A DNA stretch of 10,805 nt, from positions 1-10,805 of the forward strand of contig CALMBN010000091.1 in NCBI GenBank assembly GCA_937860195.1, in the 5' to 3' direction. Below are positions 1 to 6,790 of this stretch, piece by piece (position 1 is the stretch's first letter; each line of letters opens with the position of its first letter). The position numbers and the translations under genes were made by a program. Origin of the DNA: an uncultured Novosphingobium sp. GTDB lineage: Bacteria > Pseudomonadota > Alphaproteobacteria > Sphingomonadales > Sphingomonadaceae. The notes under the pieces were generated by a model that had not been told where the DNA came from, did no database searches, and worked only from the letters and a program-made list of their open reading frames with translations.

Positions 1-1
1 G

Positions 2-598
2 TTCGGAACCCGCGTTGCCTGCATCTACCTGCCCAACGGCAATCCCCAACCGGGGCCGAAGTTTGACTACAAGCTCAAGTGGATGGAGCGGCTGCGCGCA
101 CGAATGGCTGTGATTGCTGCCGAAGAGGTGCCGGCGGTGGTGCTGGGCGATTACAACGTGATCCCGCACAACAGCGACATCTTCGCCCCCAAGGCGATGG
201 CCGACGATGCCCTGATGCAGCCCGAATCGCGCGATGCCTGGTTCCGGTTGCTCGGCGATGGCTGGACAGATGCTCTTGCCACTCACAATCCGCAGGGCGG
301 GCTATGGACCTATTGGGACTATCAGGCGGGTGCCTGGCAACGCGATCACGGCTTTCGCATCGACCACGCGTTGCTTTCACCCGAACTGGCCGACCGGCTG
401 CTCGCCTGCGGGGTCGACAAGGCCCATCGCGGGCGCGAAAAAGCCAGTGATCATGCGCCGGTCTGGGTTGAGCTCAAACCGGACTATCTGAGGGCGGAAA
501 AGCTGACGACGGGCCGTGGCCCGCCCCCAATTCAAATCACCGATAGAACACGTGATTGTCGATCCGGCCGACCCGGCGCAGTTTCCAGCCGGGGCTGA
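2..598 (+). CDS. xth: Exodeoxyribonuclease III (XthA), 3' part, cut by window edge
   Basis: This is the C-terminal ~198 residues of the AP endonuclease / 3'-5' exonuclease of base excision repair. The reading frame is open from base 2, so the start lies outside the window. It belongs to the exonuclease/endonuclease/phosphatase fold. Visible family motifs are YLPNGNP, LGDYNV (the Asp and Asn of the GDxN motif), the WDYQAGAWQRDHGFRIDHAL block and the terminal SDHAPVW with the catalytic Asp-His pair. The family normally ends just after SDHAPVWVEL. Here the frame runs about 38 residues further, through a Pro/Arg/Gly-rich tail of no recognisable domain, to a TGA at 596-598. It thereby overlaps the convergent cell wall hydrolase gene by 62 bp. 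A TGA in the neighbouring frame at 489-491 suggests the ancestral stop may have been lost through a small indel. Identity is certain; the C-terminal end is uncertain. Confidence 0.93.
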   Translation, partial: FGTRVACIYLPNGNPQPGPKFDYKLKWMERLRARMAVIAAEEVPAVVLGDYNVIPHNSDIFAPKAMADDALMQPESRDAWFRLLGDGWTDALATHNPQGGLWTYWDYQAGAWQRDHGFRIDHALLSPELADRLLACGVDKAHRGREKASDHAPVWVELKPDYLRAEKLTTGRGPPPIQITDRTRDCRSGRPGAVSSRG

Positions 599-1178
599 CA
601 TAGGCCGCGTGGAAATACAGCGCGCCTTCGACCTGGCTGGTCCAGGCGTTGGAATGCGCTATCTGGGCAATCGCCACGGCAGTCTTCCAGTTCTTCGAGC
701 TCCGCGCGATGGCCGGCATGGCTCGGCCGCGCACGAACGAGAACTGCGACGGCTGGTATACCACGCCGCAATAGGAATTTGGAAAGCGCCCCGACTTTGA
801 CCGGGCGACAACCACCCGGCCAACCGCGAGCTGTCCGGCGAGCGATTCGCCCTTGGATTCAAAATAGACTGCACCGGCCAGGCAATGCAGCTCACGCGGC
901 AATTCGGCCGGCTGCGGCTGGGCAGCGACCAGTTTGGCCAGCGAACCGGCTTTGATCGGTGGTGCAACAGGCAGGTCAACTTCGGCCTCAACCGCCGTTC
1001 TTTCGGCGGGAAGCGGCTGGATGACCGGCTGGGAAATGGTCTGTAGTGTCGGTTCCTGAATCACCGGGCCAGACGTTCTGGCCTGTGCGGCTGCGCCCGA
1101 ACCGTCGGCGCTGGCAATGACAAATGCTATCATGGCGGCCACCGAAATCGCGGAGGCCTGGTGGAGCTTGCGGCTCAT
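537..1178 (-). CDS. Secreted cell wall hydrolase, SleB/CwlJ type (Hydrolase_2)
   Basis: A probable peptidoglycan hydrolase of 213 residues. The chosen ATG at 1178 gives a signal peptide: MSRK, then a hydrophobic stretch at residues ~8-24 and likely cleavage near GAAAQA (28-33). An open frame continues 52 codons upstream, but that part is Arg-rich and would bury the signal peptide. Residues ~34-95 form a Pro/Ala/Gln-rich linker. The SleB-like domain starts near residue 97 with LAGAVYFESKGESLAGQLAV; Glu107 sits where the catalytic Glu of the family is expected. It continues with SGRFPNSYCGVVYQPSQFSF and ends VFYR. Proteins with this compact domain are common in Sphingomonadales and probably act in the periplasm on the murein during growth. 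The name SleB comes from spore germination and should not be read as a sporulation role here. Its 3' end overlaps the convergent xth frame. Confidence 0.88.
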   Translation of the reverse strand: MSRKLHQASAISVAAMIAFVIASADGSGAAAQARTSGPVIQEPTLQTISQPVIQPLPAERTAVEAEVDLPVAPPIKAGSLAKLVAAQPQPAELPRELHCLAGAVYFESKGESLAGQLAVGRVVVARSKSGRFPNSYCGVVYQPSQFSFVRGRAMPAIARSSKNWKTAVAIAQIAHSNAWTSQVEGALYFHAAYVSPGWKLRRVGRIDNHVFYR

Positions 1179-1346
1179 AATTAGTGCTTTATCGGCGGTG
1201 GACGCGCCCGCGCAGGATGGTTGAGGGTCAAGCTTTGCAGCGATCTGCCCCAAGCCGGAAATCCTGCCGGCTGTCCCCCGTCTGCGTGCTGGCGTGCTGG
1301 GCCGAAATGCCCGCGCACGCTGCCTGCGCATCAAAGAGTGGGCGCG

Positions 1347-1370
1347 CTTTGATTGTGCAGTGCAACAAAG
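1347..1370. terminator. Possible hairpin after the DUF1491 gene
   Basis: CTTTG at 1347-1351 pairs with CAAAG at 1366-1370. An inner TTG/CAA pairing lies across one bulged A, leaving a loop of about 7 bases. It lies 6 bases past the stop of the minus-strand DUF1491 gene and could end the ptsN-DUF1491 transcript. There is no U-run on the minus strand, so it is at best a weak intrinsic terminator. The remaining ~200 bp up to the hydrolase start holds no gene I can see and should carry the hydrolase promoter. Confidence 0.25.
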
Positions 1371-1376
1371 TCAAGC

Positions 1377-1719
1377 TTACATTGATGTCAATCCGATGAA
1401 GCGTTCACCATCGGCGATATCCAGTTCGATAATCCACAGGTCAGGATCTCGGGCGCTGCAACGATCAAGATAGTCTTGAAATAATGCCATATTGTCAGTG
1501 TCTTGGGCTTTTGCCAGCAGCCATTGTCGGCCTGATTCAGCATGCGGAATTCGCTCAAAAAGCCGCGCATTTGCGCCCTTTTCGGTCAGGATTACAAGGA
1601 TTGTCCCGGCCTCGCGTTCACCTTTGTGAAGCACCGCCGCAAAGCCGCCGGCGGCTTCAACAGCCCGAATCAGGCCCGAAACTTCAAGGTGAGTCGGGAG
1701 CCGCGAGATTACGCGGCAT
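1377..1719 (-). CDS. DUF1491 family protein; 5' end disturbed (possible frameshift)
   Basis: A small conserved alphaproteobacterial protein of unknown function. The frame reads RLPTHLEVSGLIRAVEAAGG, then FAAVLHKGEREAGTILVILT, and later DPDLWIIELDIADGERFI, which matches the DUF1491 pattern as I know it. The family normally starts only a few residues before RLP. In this frame no ATG, GTG or TTG lies between the upstream TGA (1725-1727) and RLP. The nearest in-frame start is GTG at 1632-1634, which would cut off about 20 conserved residues. An ATG at 1717-1719 behind AAAAGG is well placed but one base out of frame and stops after 11 codons. One extra base near 1709-1712 would explain this: removing an A there gives MPRISRLPTHLEVSGL. 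The coordinates given span from that ATG. The cause could be a sequencing error, a real mutation or a non-standard start. The gene follows ptsN directly and is probably co-transcribed. Confidence 0.75.
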
Positions 1720-2170
1720 CCTTTTCAATCGAATTGACCAGCAAACCATAGAGGGCTTCGGCGCTCGGCGCTTCGCCCAGTGCCTGATGCATCACATCGT
1801 CGCGCATCAGGCGGCTGATCGCGGCAAGAGCATGGAGGTGAGCGGCACCGGCCGCTTCCGGCGAGAGCAGTCCGAAGATCAGATCGACCGGCATCCCGTC
1901 TGCAGCGTCGAACGAAACCGGAGTGCTCAGCCGCAAAAACGCTGCAACCGGTCGGTTCAAATCGGGAATTCGGGCATGCGGGATCGCCACGCCGCGCCCG
2001 AACCCGGTTGAGCCAAGCTTTTCCCGCTCTTCAATCCGATCGAGCACCAGCACCGGATCAAGCCCGTAAACTCCGGCGAATCGCTGCGCCAGCTGATCGA
2101 GAATCGCCTGCTTGCTATCGGCATCGATCGTGCCGACAGCTTCGGGCATCAGTGTGAAAAGTGCAGTCAT
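1709..2170 (-). CDS. ptsN: PTS IIA-like nitrogen regulatory protein PtsN (EIIA-Ntr)
   Basis: A 153-residue EIIA domain of the fructose/mannitol type, the terminal phosphoacceptor of the nitrogen-related phosphotransfer chain (EI-Ntr, NPr, EIIA-Ntr). It is cytosolic and regulatory rather than a sugar importer. The phosphorylation site is seen in GRGVAIPHARIPDL, with His65 as the acceptor. A second conserved block is AHLHALAAISRLMRDD. Length is normal for the family. The start ATG at 2170 opens MTALFTLMPEAV. No strong Shine-Dalgarno sequence is seen. It lies 114 bp downstream of hpf on the same strand, an order (hpf then ptsN) found widely in proteobacteria near rpoN, although rpoN is not in this window. 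Its TAA at 1709-1711 falls exactly in the stretch where the DUF1491 frame is disturbed. If one A there is an error, PtsN would run on for about eight residues. Confidence 0.95.
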   Translation of the reverse strand: MTALFTLMPEAVGTIDADSKQAILDQLAQRFAGVYGLDPVLVLDRIEEREKLGSTGFGRGVAIPHARIPDLNRPVAAFLRLSTPVSFDAADGMPVDLIFGLLSPEAAGAAHLHALAAISRLMRDDVMHQALGEAPSAEALYGLLVNSIEKDAA

Positions 2171-2284
2171 GTCAGACGATCATTCCAAAATAGCGCGACC
2201 GATCCGGTTGTGGATCGAACGGCGGTGATTGCCGCCTCAAGCCCCCCTCACCTATCGGATTAGCGCGCGCCTTTAGCCTGCGCG

Positions 2285-2851
2285 TCAGTTCGGTTCAACC
2301 CATCCGATCGAACCGTCACCGCGCCGGTAAACCATATTGTGCTTGCCAGTGCCAGCGTTCTTGAACAGCAGAGCATTGGTATTGCGCAGATCGAGCATCA
2401 TCACGGCATCGGAAACGGTCGCCTCGGGAACATCCACCCGGGTTTCAGCGATGATCAGCGGCGCATCGGCGGTGACCTCATCAGCCGCCTCATCGGGCTC
2501 AACGAATACGGTGTAGGCAGCCTCTTCGGCACGCTGGGCATGGCTCGAGACTTCGCTGCGGTCTTTCAGGCGGCGCTTGTAGCGGCGCAGCTGCTTGTCG
2601 ATCTTTTCTGCCGCCTGATCGAGTGCAATGTGGGCATCGGCAGCATTGCCGGCACCCTTCAGCACCAGGCCGTGCATGACATGGGTGACGATATCGCAAC
2701 GGAACCCGGCCGCCGGCGCACGGTTGAATGTGACCACCGATGACAGGGCTTTGGGGAAGTATTTGTCGACAACCGCGGACAGTCGGTCCTGCGCGTGCAG
2801 CTGCAGCGCTTCGCCAGTTTCAACCTGATGGCCCGATACGCGAATGTCCAT
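2285..2851 (-). CDS. hpf: Ribosome hibernation promoting factor, long form
   Basis: A 188-residue long-type HPF. It binds the 30S subunit in the decoding region during slow growth and dimerises ribosomes into inactive 100S particles. The N-terminal S30AE domain (residues ~1-105) begins MDIRVSGHQVETGEALQLHA and ends in a basic helix, KIDKQLRRYKRRLKDR, as expected for rRNA contact. An acidic linker (~106-140) follows. The C-terminal dimerisation domain (~140-188) contains SDAVMMLDLRNTNALLF and ends YRRGDGSIGWVEPN. The two-domain length rules out the short HPF or YfiA forms of gammaproteobacteria. The start ATG at 2851 has a clear AGGAG at 2862-2866. The gene lies 36 bp downstream of dnaQ on the same strand, so it may be read from the upstream operon as well as from its own promoter. 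Confidence 0.96.
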   Translation of the reverse strand: MDIRVSGHQVETGEALQLHAQDRLSAVVDKYFPKALSSVVTFNRAPAAGFRCDIVTHVMHGLVLKGAGNAADAHIALDQAAEKIDKQLRRYKRRLKDRSEVSSHAQRAEEAAYTVFVEPDEAADEVTADAPLIIAETRVDVPEATVSDAVMMLDLRNTNALLFKNAGTGKHNMVYRRGDGSIGWVEPN

Positions 2852-2861
2852 GGGGTGTCTT

Positions 2862-2866
2862 CTCCT
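2862..2866 (-). promoter_or_regulatory. Shine-Dalgarno site of hpf
   Basis: AGGAG on the minus strand, 10 bases before the hpf ATG. It is the clearest ribosome binding site in the minus-strand series, where most other starts either overlap an upstream stop or have weak sites. It supports the start chosen for hpf. Confidence 0.7.
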
Positions 2867-2887
2867 GTTCTAGCAACTCGGCGCGGT

Positions 2888-3574
2888 TCAATCGTTCCAG
2901 ATTGGCGATTTCACCGTTTCAAGAAATACGGCGTGAGCCGCGAGTTCCTCCTCGCTGGCCGTATGCGGGCGGGCGGGGCGGATGGGATGGGTCTGCCGAG
3001 GCCTGGCAAGGTTGGTAATCTCGATCACATTGGTTTCGGCGGCCAGCGACAGCCCAATCTGGCGACCACCAGTCAGCTCGACATAAACTTGCGCCAACAG
3101 CTCGGCGTCGAGCAGCGCGCCGTGCCTGGTTCGGTGACTGCGATCGATGCCATAACGCGTGCACAGCGCATCGAGCGAGTTCTTGGCACCAGGATGCCGC
3201 ATCCGCGCCATCGCGACGGTATCGATCATCCGTTCGCGGCTGAGTGGCGGCAGCCCGCAGATCTCAAGCTCGGAATTGACGAAGCCGAAATCGAACCCGG
3301 CGTTGTGAGCAACGAGCTTGCACTCATCACCGATGAATTCGAGGAAATCAGCAGCCTTTTCGTGGAACCTCGGCTTGTCTGACAAGAACGTGATCGATAG
3401 GCCGTGAACCGCTTCGGCCGCAGCTGGCATATCGCGATCAGGGTTGAAATAGGCGTGAAAGGTATGGCCTGTGGTCACCCGATTGACCATTTCGATACAG
3501 CCGATTTCAACCAGCCGGTCACCGCTTTTGGGATCGAGCCCAGTGGTTTCCGTGTCGAAAATAATCTCACGCAT
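2888..3574 (-). CDS. dnaQ: DNA polymerase III epsilon subunit, 3'-5' proofreading exonuclease
   Basis: A 229-residue DEDDh exonuclease, the proofreading subunit of the replicative polymerase core. From the ATG at 3574, Exo I is IIFDTETTGLDP (Asp7, Glu9), Exo II is AHNAGFDFGFVNSEL (Asp95) and Exo III is HGALLDAELLAQVY (His151, Asp156). All four metal-binding acids and the general-base His are present. The C-terminal ~50 residues are a low-complexity Arg/Pro/His tail followed by SEEELAAHAVFL, which may be the segment that binds the alpha subunit. An in-frame TTG at 3601 would add nine residues; the ATG fits the usual start right before the first beta strand. It follows coaE by 32 bp. dnaQ beside coaE and aroE is the usual alphaproteobacterial arrangement. 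Confidence 0.95.
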   Translation of the reverse strand: MREIIFDTETTGLDPKSGDRLVEIGCIEMVNRVTTGHTFHAYFNPDRDMPAAAEAVHGLSITFLSDKPRFHEKAADFLEFIGDECKLVAHNAGFDFGFVNSELEICGLPPLSRERMIDTVAMARMRHPGAKNSLDALCTRYGIDRSHRTRHGALLDAELLAQVYVELTGGRQIGLSLAAETNVIEITNLARPRQTHPIRPARPHTASEEELAAHAVFLETVKSPIWND

Positions 3575-3606
3575 TACCGATTTGATATCTGCCCATTCCA
3601 AACAGG

Positions 3607-4224
3607 TTACAAGGGGGTTTGCGGTTCTTTTTGCGGCCCGGTCAGCGCGCGGATCAAGTCCTGCACTGCATGGCGGGTTTCGGCCAGCGATGTGCCGGTA
3701 TCGAGCACGTAATCGGCGCGGGCACGCTTTTCCGCATCGGGAACTTGCAGCTTCAGGATCTGCGCGAATTTCTGTTCGGTCATGCCGGGCCGGGCCAGCA
3801 CTCGCGCCCGCTGAACCTCGGCAGGAGCGGAGACAACTACGACCGCATCAAGCCCGTGCTGGCCGGTCTTTTCGTACAGCAATGGAATATCGAACACGAT
3901 CAGCGGGGCTTCGGCAGTGTCGGCCAGAAAGGCCCGGCGCAATTCGGCGACTTCGGGGTGAACGATCCGCTCCAGCCGTAGCAGCGCGTCCGGGTTTCCA
4001 AACACTGCCGCGCCAAGTTTCTGCCGATCAACCCCCTGCGGTCCGGTGGTGCCGGGAAAATCCCGCTCAATCGGAGCGAGACAGGCCCCGCCCGGTCCCT
4101 GCAGCTCGTGGACAGCAGCATCGGCATCGAACACCGGCACGCCCAGCCCTTTGAACATCGCCGCGACCGCCGATTTGCCCATCCCGATCGAGCCGGTCAG
4201 ACCAAGGATGAACTGCTTCCTCAT
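3607..4224 (-). CDS. coaE: Dephospho-CoA kinase
   Basis: A 205-residue P-loop kinase that phosphorylates the 3'-hydroxyl of dephospho-CoA, the last step of coenzyme A synthesis. The Walker A motif is GSIGMGKS (residues 11-18). The substrate-side FDADAAVH (Asp33, Asp35) and the HPEVAELRR helix of the CoaE family follow, then FDIPLLYE at the lid/core junction. Length and motif order are those of the family. Its ATG (4222-4224) overlaps the aroE stop as ATGA, so translation is probably coupled. The C-terminal TGPQKEPQTPL is an unremarkable tail. Confidence 0.96.
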   Translation of the reverse strand: MRKQFILGLTGSIGMGKSAVAAMFKGLGVPVFDADAAVHELQGPGGACLAPIERDFPGTTGPQGVDRQKLGAAVFGNPDALLRLERIVHPEVAELRRAFLADTAEAPLIVFDIPLLYEKTGQHGLDAVVVVSAPAEVQRARVLARPGMTEQKFAQILKLQVPDAEKRARADYVLDTGTSLAETRHAVQDLIRALTGPQKEPQTPL

Positions 4225-5078
4225 GCCGTGAGCAGAACCCGAAGTTCGGCATCACCGTCTTTGGGTGGTTCAGCCCCATAGAAACGGCGGAATGCCTCAC
4301 GGGCCTGCCCAACCAGCATCTCAAGGCCGTCATGGGTCCTGAGGCCCCGCGCAGCCGCCGCGCGCAGCAACGGGGTTTGGTGAGGGTGGGTGATGATATC
4401 ATAGACGATAGCATCATCGCGCAGGCTGCCAACTTCCAGCGGTAGCGGCGGCATGCCCGCCATGCCCAGCGATGTGGCATTGGCGATCAGGCGGCTGCCG
4501 GCAGCCAGGGCTTCGGCCTGACTCCATCCGGCCTCGATGATGTCACACCCGGTCAGCGTGGCGGCAATATCTTCGAGTAATCGTGCGGTCCCTTCGGGGC
4601 TGCGGTTGACCACCGCAATCCGCCGCGCGCCCAGCCCGACCAGCCCGGCGATCACCGCTGCGGCAGCTCCGCCTGCGCCCAGAACGGTCACTTGCTCGCC
4701 AGAAAGATCGAGATTGGCAAGCGGCTCTAAAAACCCCGGCAGGTCAGTGTTCTCACCGGTCAGCGTTCCGTCATCCTCAACGATGACGGTATTGACCGCG
4801 CCAAGCGCCTTGGCTGCCGGGGTATGATGATCGACCAGATCAAAGCAGGCCCGCTTGTGCGGCATGGTTGCCTGAAGCCCGGTGAAACCCAGCGCGGCCA
4901 TGCCTTTGAAGGCCCGCGCGACTTCGCCGGGGCGAACGGGCAAGCGGACATAGTGCCCGTCGATGCCCAGCCGCTTCAACCAGAATTCATGGATTAGTGG
5001 CGATTTTGATTGCGCCACCGGCCAGCCAATCAAACCGGCCAGCAGCGGCAGCGGGCGATCCTGACGGCCCGCACTCAT
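4221..5078 (-). CDS. aroE: Shikimate dehydrogenase (NADP+)
   Basis: A 285-residue enzyme that reduces 3-dehydroshikimate to shikimate in the aromatic amino acid pathway. The ATG at 5078 overlaps the maf stop as ATGA. A longer open frame upstream is only the shadow of maf and is ignored. The residues that contact shikimate in the family are present: Ser24 and Ser26 in [10 protein letters not shown], Thr71 and Lys75 in QATMPHK, Asn96 in AVNTV, Asp112 in GENTDLPGF and Gln258 in MLVGQ. The nucleotide-binding loop is GAGGAAAA (134-141), followed by VNRSPEG, which fits NADP use. One departure is that the usual NVTxPHK motif reads QATMPHK. The TDG step after the catalytic Asp is also TDL. The chromosomal position within the conserved operon argues that this is the housekeeping enzyme, not a catabolic paralogue. 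Confidence 0.94.
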   Translation of the reverse strand: MSAGRQDRPLPLLAGLIGWPVAQSKSPLIHEFWLKRLGIDGHYVRLPVRPGEVARAFKGMAALGFTGLQATMPHKRACFDLVDHHTPAAKALGAVNTVIVEDDGTLTGENTDLPGFLEPLANLDLSGEQVTVLGAGGAAAAVIAGLVGLGARRIAVVNRSPEGTARLLEDIAATLTGCDIIEAGWSQAEALAAGSRLIANATSLGMAGMPPLPLEVGSLRDDAIVYDIITHPHQTPLLRAAAARGLRTHDGLEMLVGQAREAFRRFYGAEPPKDGDAELRVLLTA

Positions 5079-5659
5079 GCGGCCAGCGCTCCGTGGGCCC
5101 GCAGCGCGCTCAGCACTGGCAACAGCGGCATGCCGAGCACGGTGAACTGGCTGCCTTCGATTGAGTCGAACAATTGCACACCCAGTCCTTCGATCCGGAA
5201 CACCCCGACGCAGGCCCCGACGGCAGGCCATTCGGCTTCGAGATAGCGGGCAATGAAGCTTTGGGACAGGGTCCGGACCTGCAGCTGCGCAATATCACCA
5301 TGCCGCCAGATCAGTTCACCCTCGCGCGCCAGGGCAGCGGCAGAGTGGAGATGCATCACTTTGCCTGAAAAAAACTGCAAGTGCCCGGCGGCATCTTCGC
5401 GGCTGCCCGGCTTGTCGAACCGGCGTCCTTCAACCTCGACCAGCGAATCGCTTCCGAGCACGAGCCCCGGATGCTTGCGCGAAACCGCCAGCGCCTTGGC
5501 CTCTGCCAATGCCGCAGCAACTGCATGCGGCGGCGCGCCGATCAGATCGGCCTCAAGCGCCCGTTCGTCCAGCTGCGCGGGCACAGCCTGGTAAACCACC
5601 CCAGCCGCATCAAGCATCGCCCGCCGCGAAGCGCTTTGCGAAGCGAGGATCAGGGTCAC
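5075..5659 (-). CDS. maf: Maf-family nucleoside triphosphate pyrophosphatase
   Basis: A 194-residue Maf protein that hydrolyses non-canonical or modified nucleoside triphosphates to monophosphates. It keeps the pool clean and is linked to septum control when overproduced in other bacteria. The family signature is at the N-terminus, [14 protein letters not shown] (Ser7, Arg12, Arg13). Next come QLDER (29-33) and [16 protein letters not shown], with the catalytic Asp71 and Lys83. The C-terminal [20 protein letters not shown] matches the substrate-pocket strand. The start is GTG at 5657-5659, which overlaps the upstream PPSR stop as GTGA and begins right before the conserved [11 protein letters not shown]. 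The usual annotation in sphingomonads is simply Maf or nucleotide pyrophosphatase; I cannot assign dTTP versus m7GTP preference from sequence alone. Confidence 0.94.
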   Translation of the reverse strand: MTLILASQSASRRAMLDAAGVVYQAVPAQLDERALEADLIGAPPHAVAAALAEAKALAVSRKHPGLVLGSDSLVEVEGRRFDKPGSREDAAGHLQFFSGKVMHLHSAAALAREGELIWRHGDIAQLQVRTLSQSFIARYLEAEWPAVGACVGVFRIEGLGVQLFDSIEGSQFTVLGMPLLPVLSALRAHGALAA

Positions 5660-6486
5660 TGGGTTGCGCCTTCGCGCGCTACCATGAATGCGTTGTAGAG
5701 GTTGATTATCGCGGCCGCCGTTTCCTCGATCGAGCGGCGGGTCACATCGATCACCGGCCAGTCGTTGTCGGCAAACATCCGCCGGGCGTATTGGATCTCG
5801 CGTGTCACCTGCTCGCTGTCGACATAGTCGGTCTCGGGAGCCTGGCCCAGCGCCAGCAACCGGTTGCGGCGGACCTGCACCAGCCGCTCGGGCGCAGTGG
5901 TCAGGCCGATCACCAGTGGATGCTTGAGCCCATAAAGCACCGGCGGCGGTGGACTTTCGACCACTACGGGCACGTTGGCGACCTTGTAACCGCGGTTGGC
6001 GAGGTAGATGCTGGTGGGAGTCTTGGAGCTGCGCGACACGCCAGCAAGGACAATGTCGGCTTCTTCCCAGTTCTCCCACCCGACCCCATCGTCATGGGCG
6101 ATGGTATAGTGGATTGCATCGACCCGTCCGAAGTAAGCCGCATCCATCGTGTGCTGGCTGCCGGAACGGGCTTTGGGAGGTTGGCCAAGTGCAGCTTCGA
6201 GCGCTTCGACTGCGGCATCCAGTACCGGCACCACCGGTAATCCAAGCACCCGGCAGCGTTCCTCCAGCTTGACCCGGATTTCAGCATTGGCAAGAGTGAA
6301 GAATACCAGACCTGGATTGGCCCCGATCTCACCCATGATCCGGTCGAGGTGCTGCTGCGAACGGACCATTGGCCAGAAGTGACGCACTACTTCGGACCCT
6401 TCGAATTGCGCCAGCGCCGCTTTGGCCAGCATCTCGAGCGTTTCGCCGGTCGAATCCGACAAGAGGTGGAGATGGAGTCGCGGCAT
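5656..6486 (-). CDS. Pyruvate, phosphate dikinase regulatory protein (kinase/phosphorylase, DUF299)
   Basis: A 276-residue bifunctional ADP-dependent kinase and Pi-dependent phosphorylase. The family switches pyruvate phosphate dikinase (or PEP synthetase) off and on by acting on its active-site Thr. The opening [20 protein letters not shown] is diagnostic, and the P-loop is GVSRSSKT (residues 149-156). [12 protein letters not shown] and the C-terminal [15 protein letters not shown] complete the family pattern. The ATG at 6486 is preferred because homologues start there. An in-frame ATG at 6531 would add 15 residues, but those codons overlap a DnaA-box-like sequence and look non-coding. It is the first gene of the leftward PPSR-maf-aroE-coaE-dnaQ operon. 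It corresponds to the RP001/CC_0001-type gene that flanks the Caulobacter origin. The symbol ppsR is used for the PEP synthetase version, so I leave the symbol blank. Confidence 0.95.
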   Translation of the reverse strand: MPRLHLHLLSDSTGETLEMLAKAALAQFEGSEVVRHFWPMVRSQQHLDRIMGEIGANPGLVFFTLANAEIRVKLEERCRVLGLPVVPVLDAAVEALEAALGQPPKARSGSQHTMDAAYFGRVDAIHYTIAHDDGVGWENWEEADIVLAGVSRSSKTPTSIYLANRGYKVANVPVVVESPPPPVLYGLKHPLVIGLTTAPERLVQVRRNRLLALGQAPETDYVDSEQVTREIQYARRMFADNDWPVIDVTRRSIEETAAAIINLYNAFMVAREGATQ

Positions 6487-6606
6487 GGAAAGTGGAACGA
6501 TCCCCTGTGGAAGACTTTGCTCATAAACCATGGGATGGACAGAGGCACAAGTTTGCCTCGCGATTCCGCCCCCACTGTCAGGACCTGGGCAAGCAGGTTG
6601 TCGCCA

Positions 6607-6626
6607 TGTGGATGATGCTACCCACA
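6607..6626. promoter_or_regulatory. Pair of opposed DnaA-box-like sequences
   Basis: TGTGGATGA at 6607-6615 is TCATCCACA on the minus strand, matching TTATCCACA at 8 of 9 positions. CTACCCACA at 6618-6626 on the plus strand matches at 7 of 9. The two face each other two bases apart. Further 7-of-9 matches are at 6506-6514 (TCTTCCACA, minus) and 6736-6744 (CTTTCCACA, plus). Degenerate boxes are normal at alphaproteobacterial origins, but 7-of-9 matches also occur by chance. Confidence 0.4.
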
Positions 6627-6760
6627 GGCTGGGGACAGCGGGGAAAAGAGTCGGTTGACGTGTGGTTGCGGCGATTCGCCCTTTCGCCAGGTCTGTTCAA
6701 CCCGGTAGAAATCCGGCAAGGCGCGCTTGTTCCCGCTTTCCACAAGCCAACTACAACAGA

Positions 6761-6790
6761 AACCTTTTAAGACTCTTATTTGTATTTGAT
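6761..6790. other. AT-rich stretch, possible DNA unwinding element
   Basis: This 30-base stretch has only 7 G/C bases (about 23%) within an otherwise GC-rich chromosome. It contains TTAA at 6767-6770 directly followed by the GANTC site GACTC at 6771-6775. It could be the melting region of the candidate origin. It could equally be the -10 region of the hemE promoter, which must lie close by. Confidence 0.4.

Noticed and set aside
1179..1334. Upstream extension of the cell wall hydrolase by 52 residues
   Set aside because: It would place an Arg-rich segment before an evident signal peptide; the ATG at 1178 gives a normal secreted protein.
2216..2240. GGCGG/CCGCC hairpin between hpf and ptsN as a terminator
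   Set aside because: Only a 5-bp stem with a 6-base loop and no U-run on the minus strand; not distinguishable from chance in GC-rich DNA.
5079..5231. N-terminal extension of aroE by 51 residues
   Set aside because: It lies wholly within maf in another frame, is Arg-rich and unlike AroE; the ATG at 5078 overlaps the maf stop as ATGA.
5660..6079. N-terminal extension of maf by about 140 residues
   Set aside because: It is the antiparallel-free shadow of the PPSR coding sequence in another frame; the Maf domain starts right after GTG 5657-5659.
6369..6770. Open frame of 133 codons across the PPSR/hemE gap on the plus strand
   Set aside because: It begins antisense to PPSR and has no recognisable domain; the region fits an origin and divergent promoters better.
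6761..6783. CtrA binding site near TTAA at 6767
   Set aside because: The second half-site does not fit TTAA-N7-TTAA; only one clean half-site is present.
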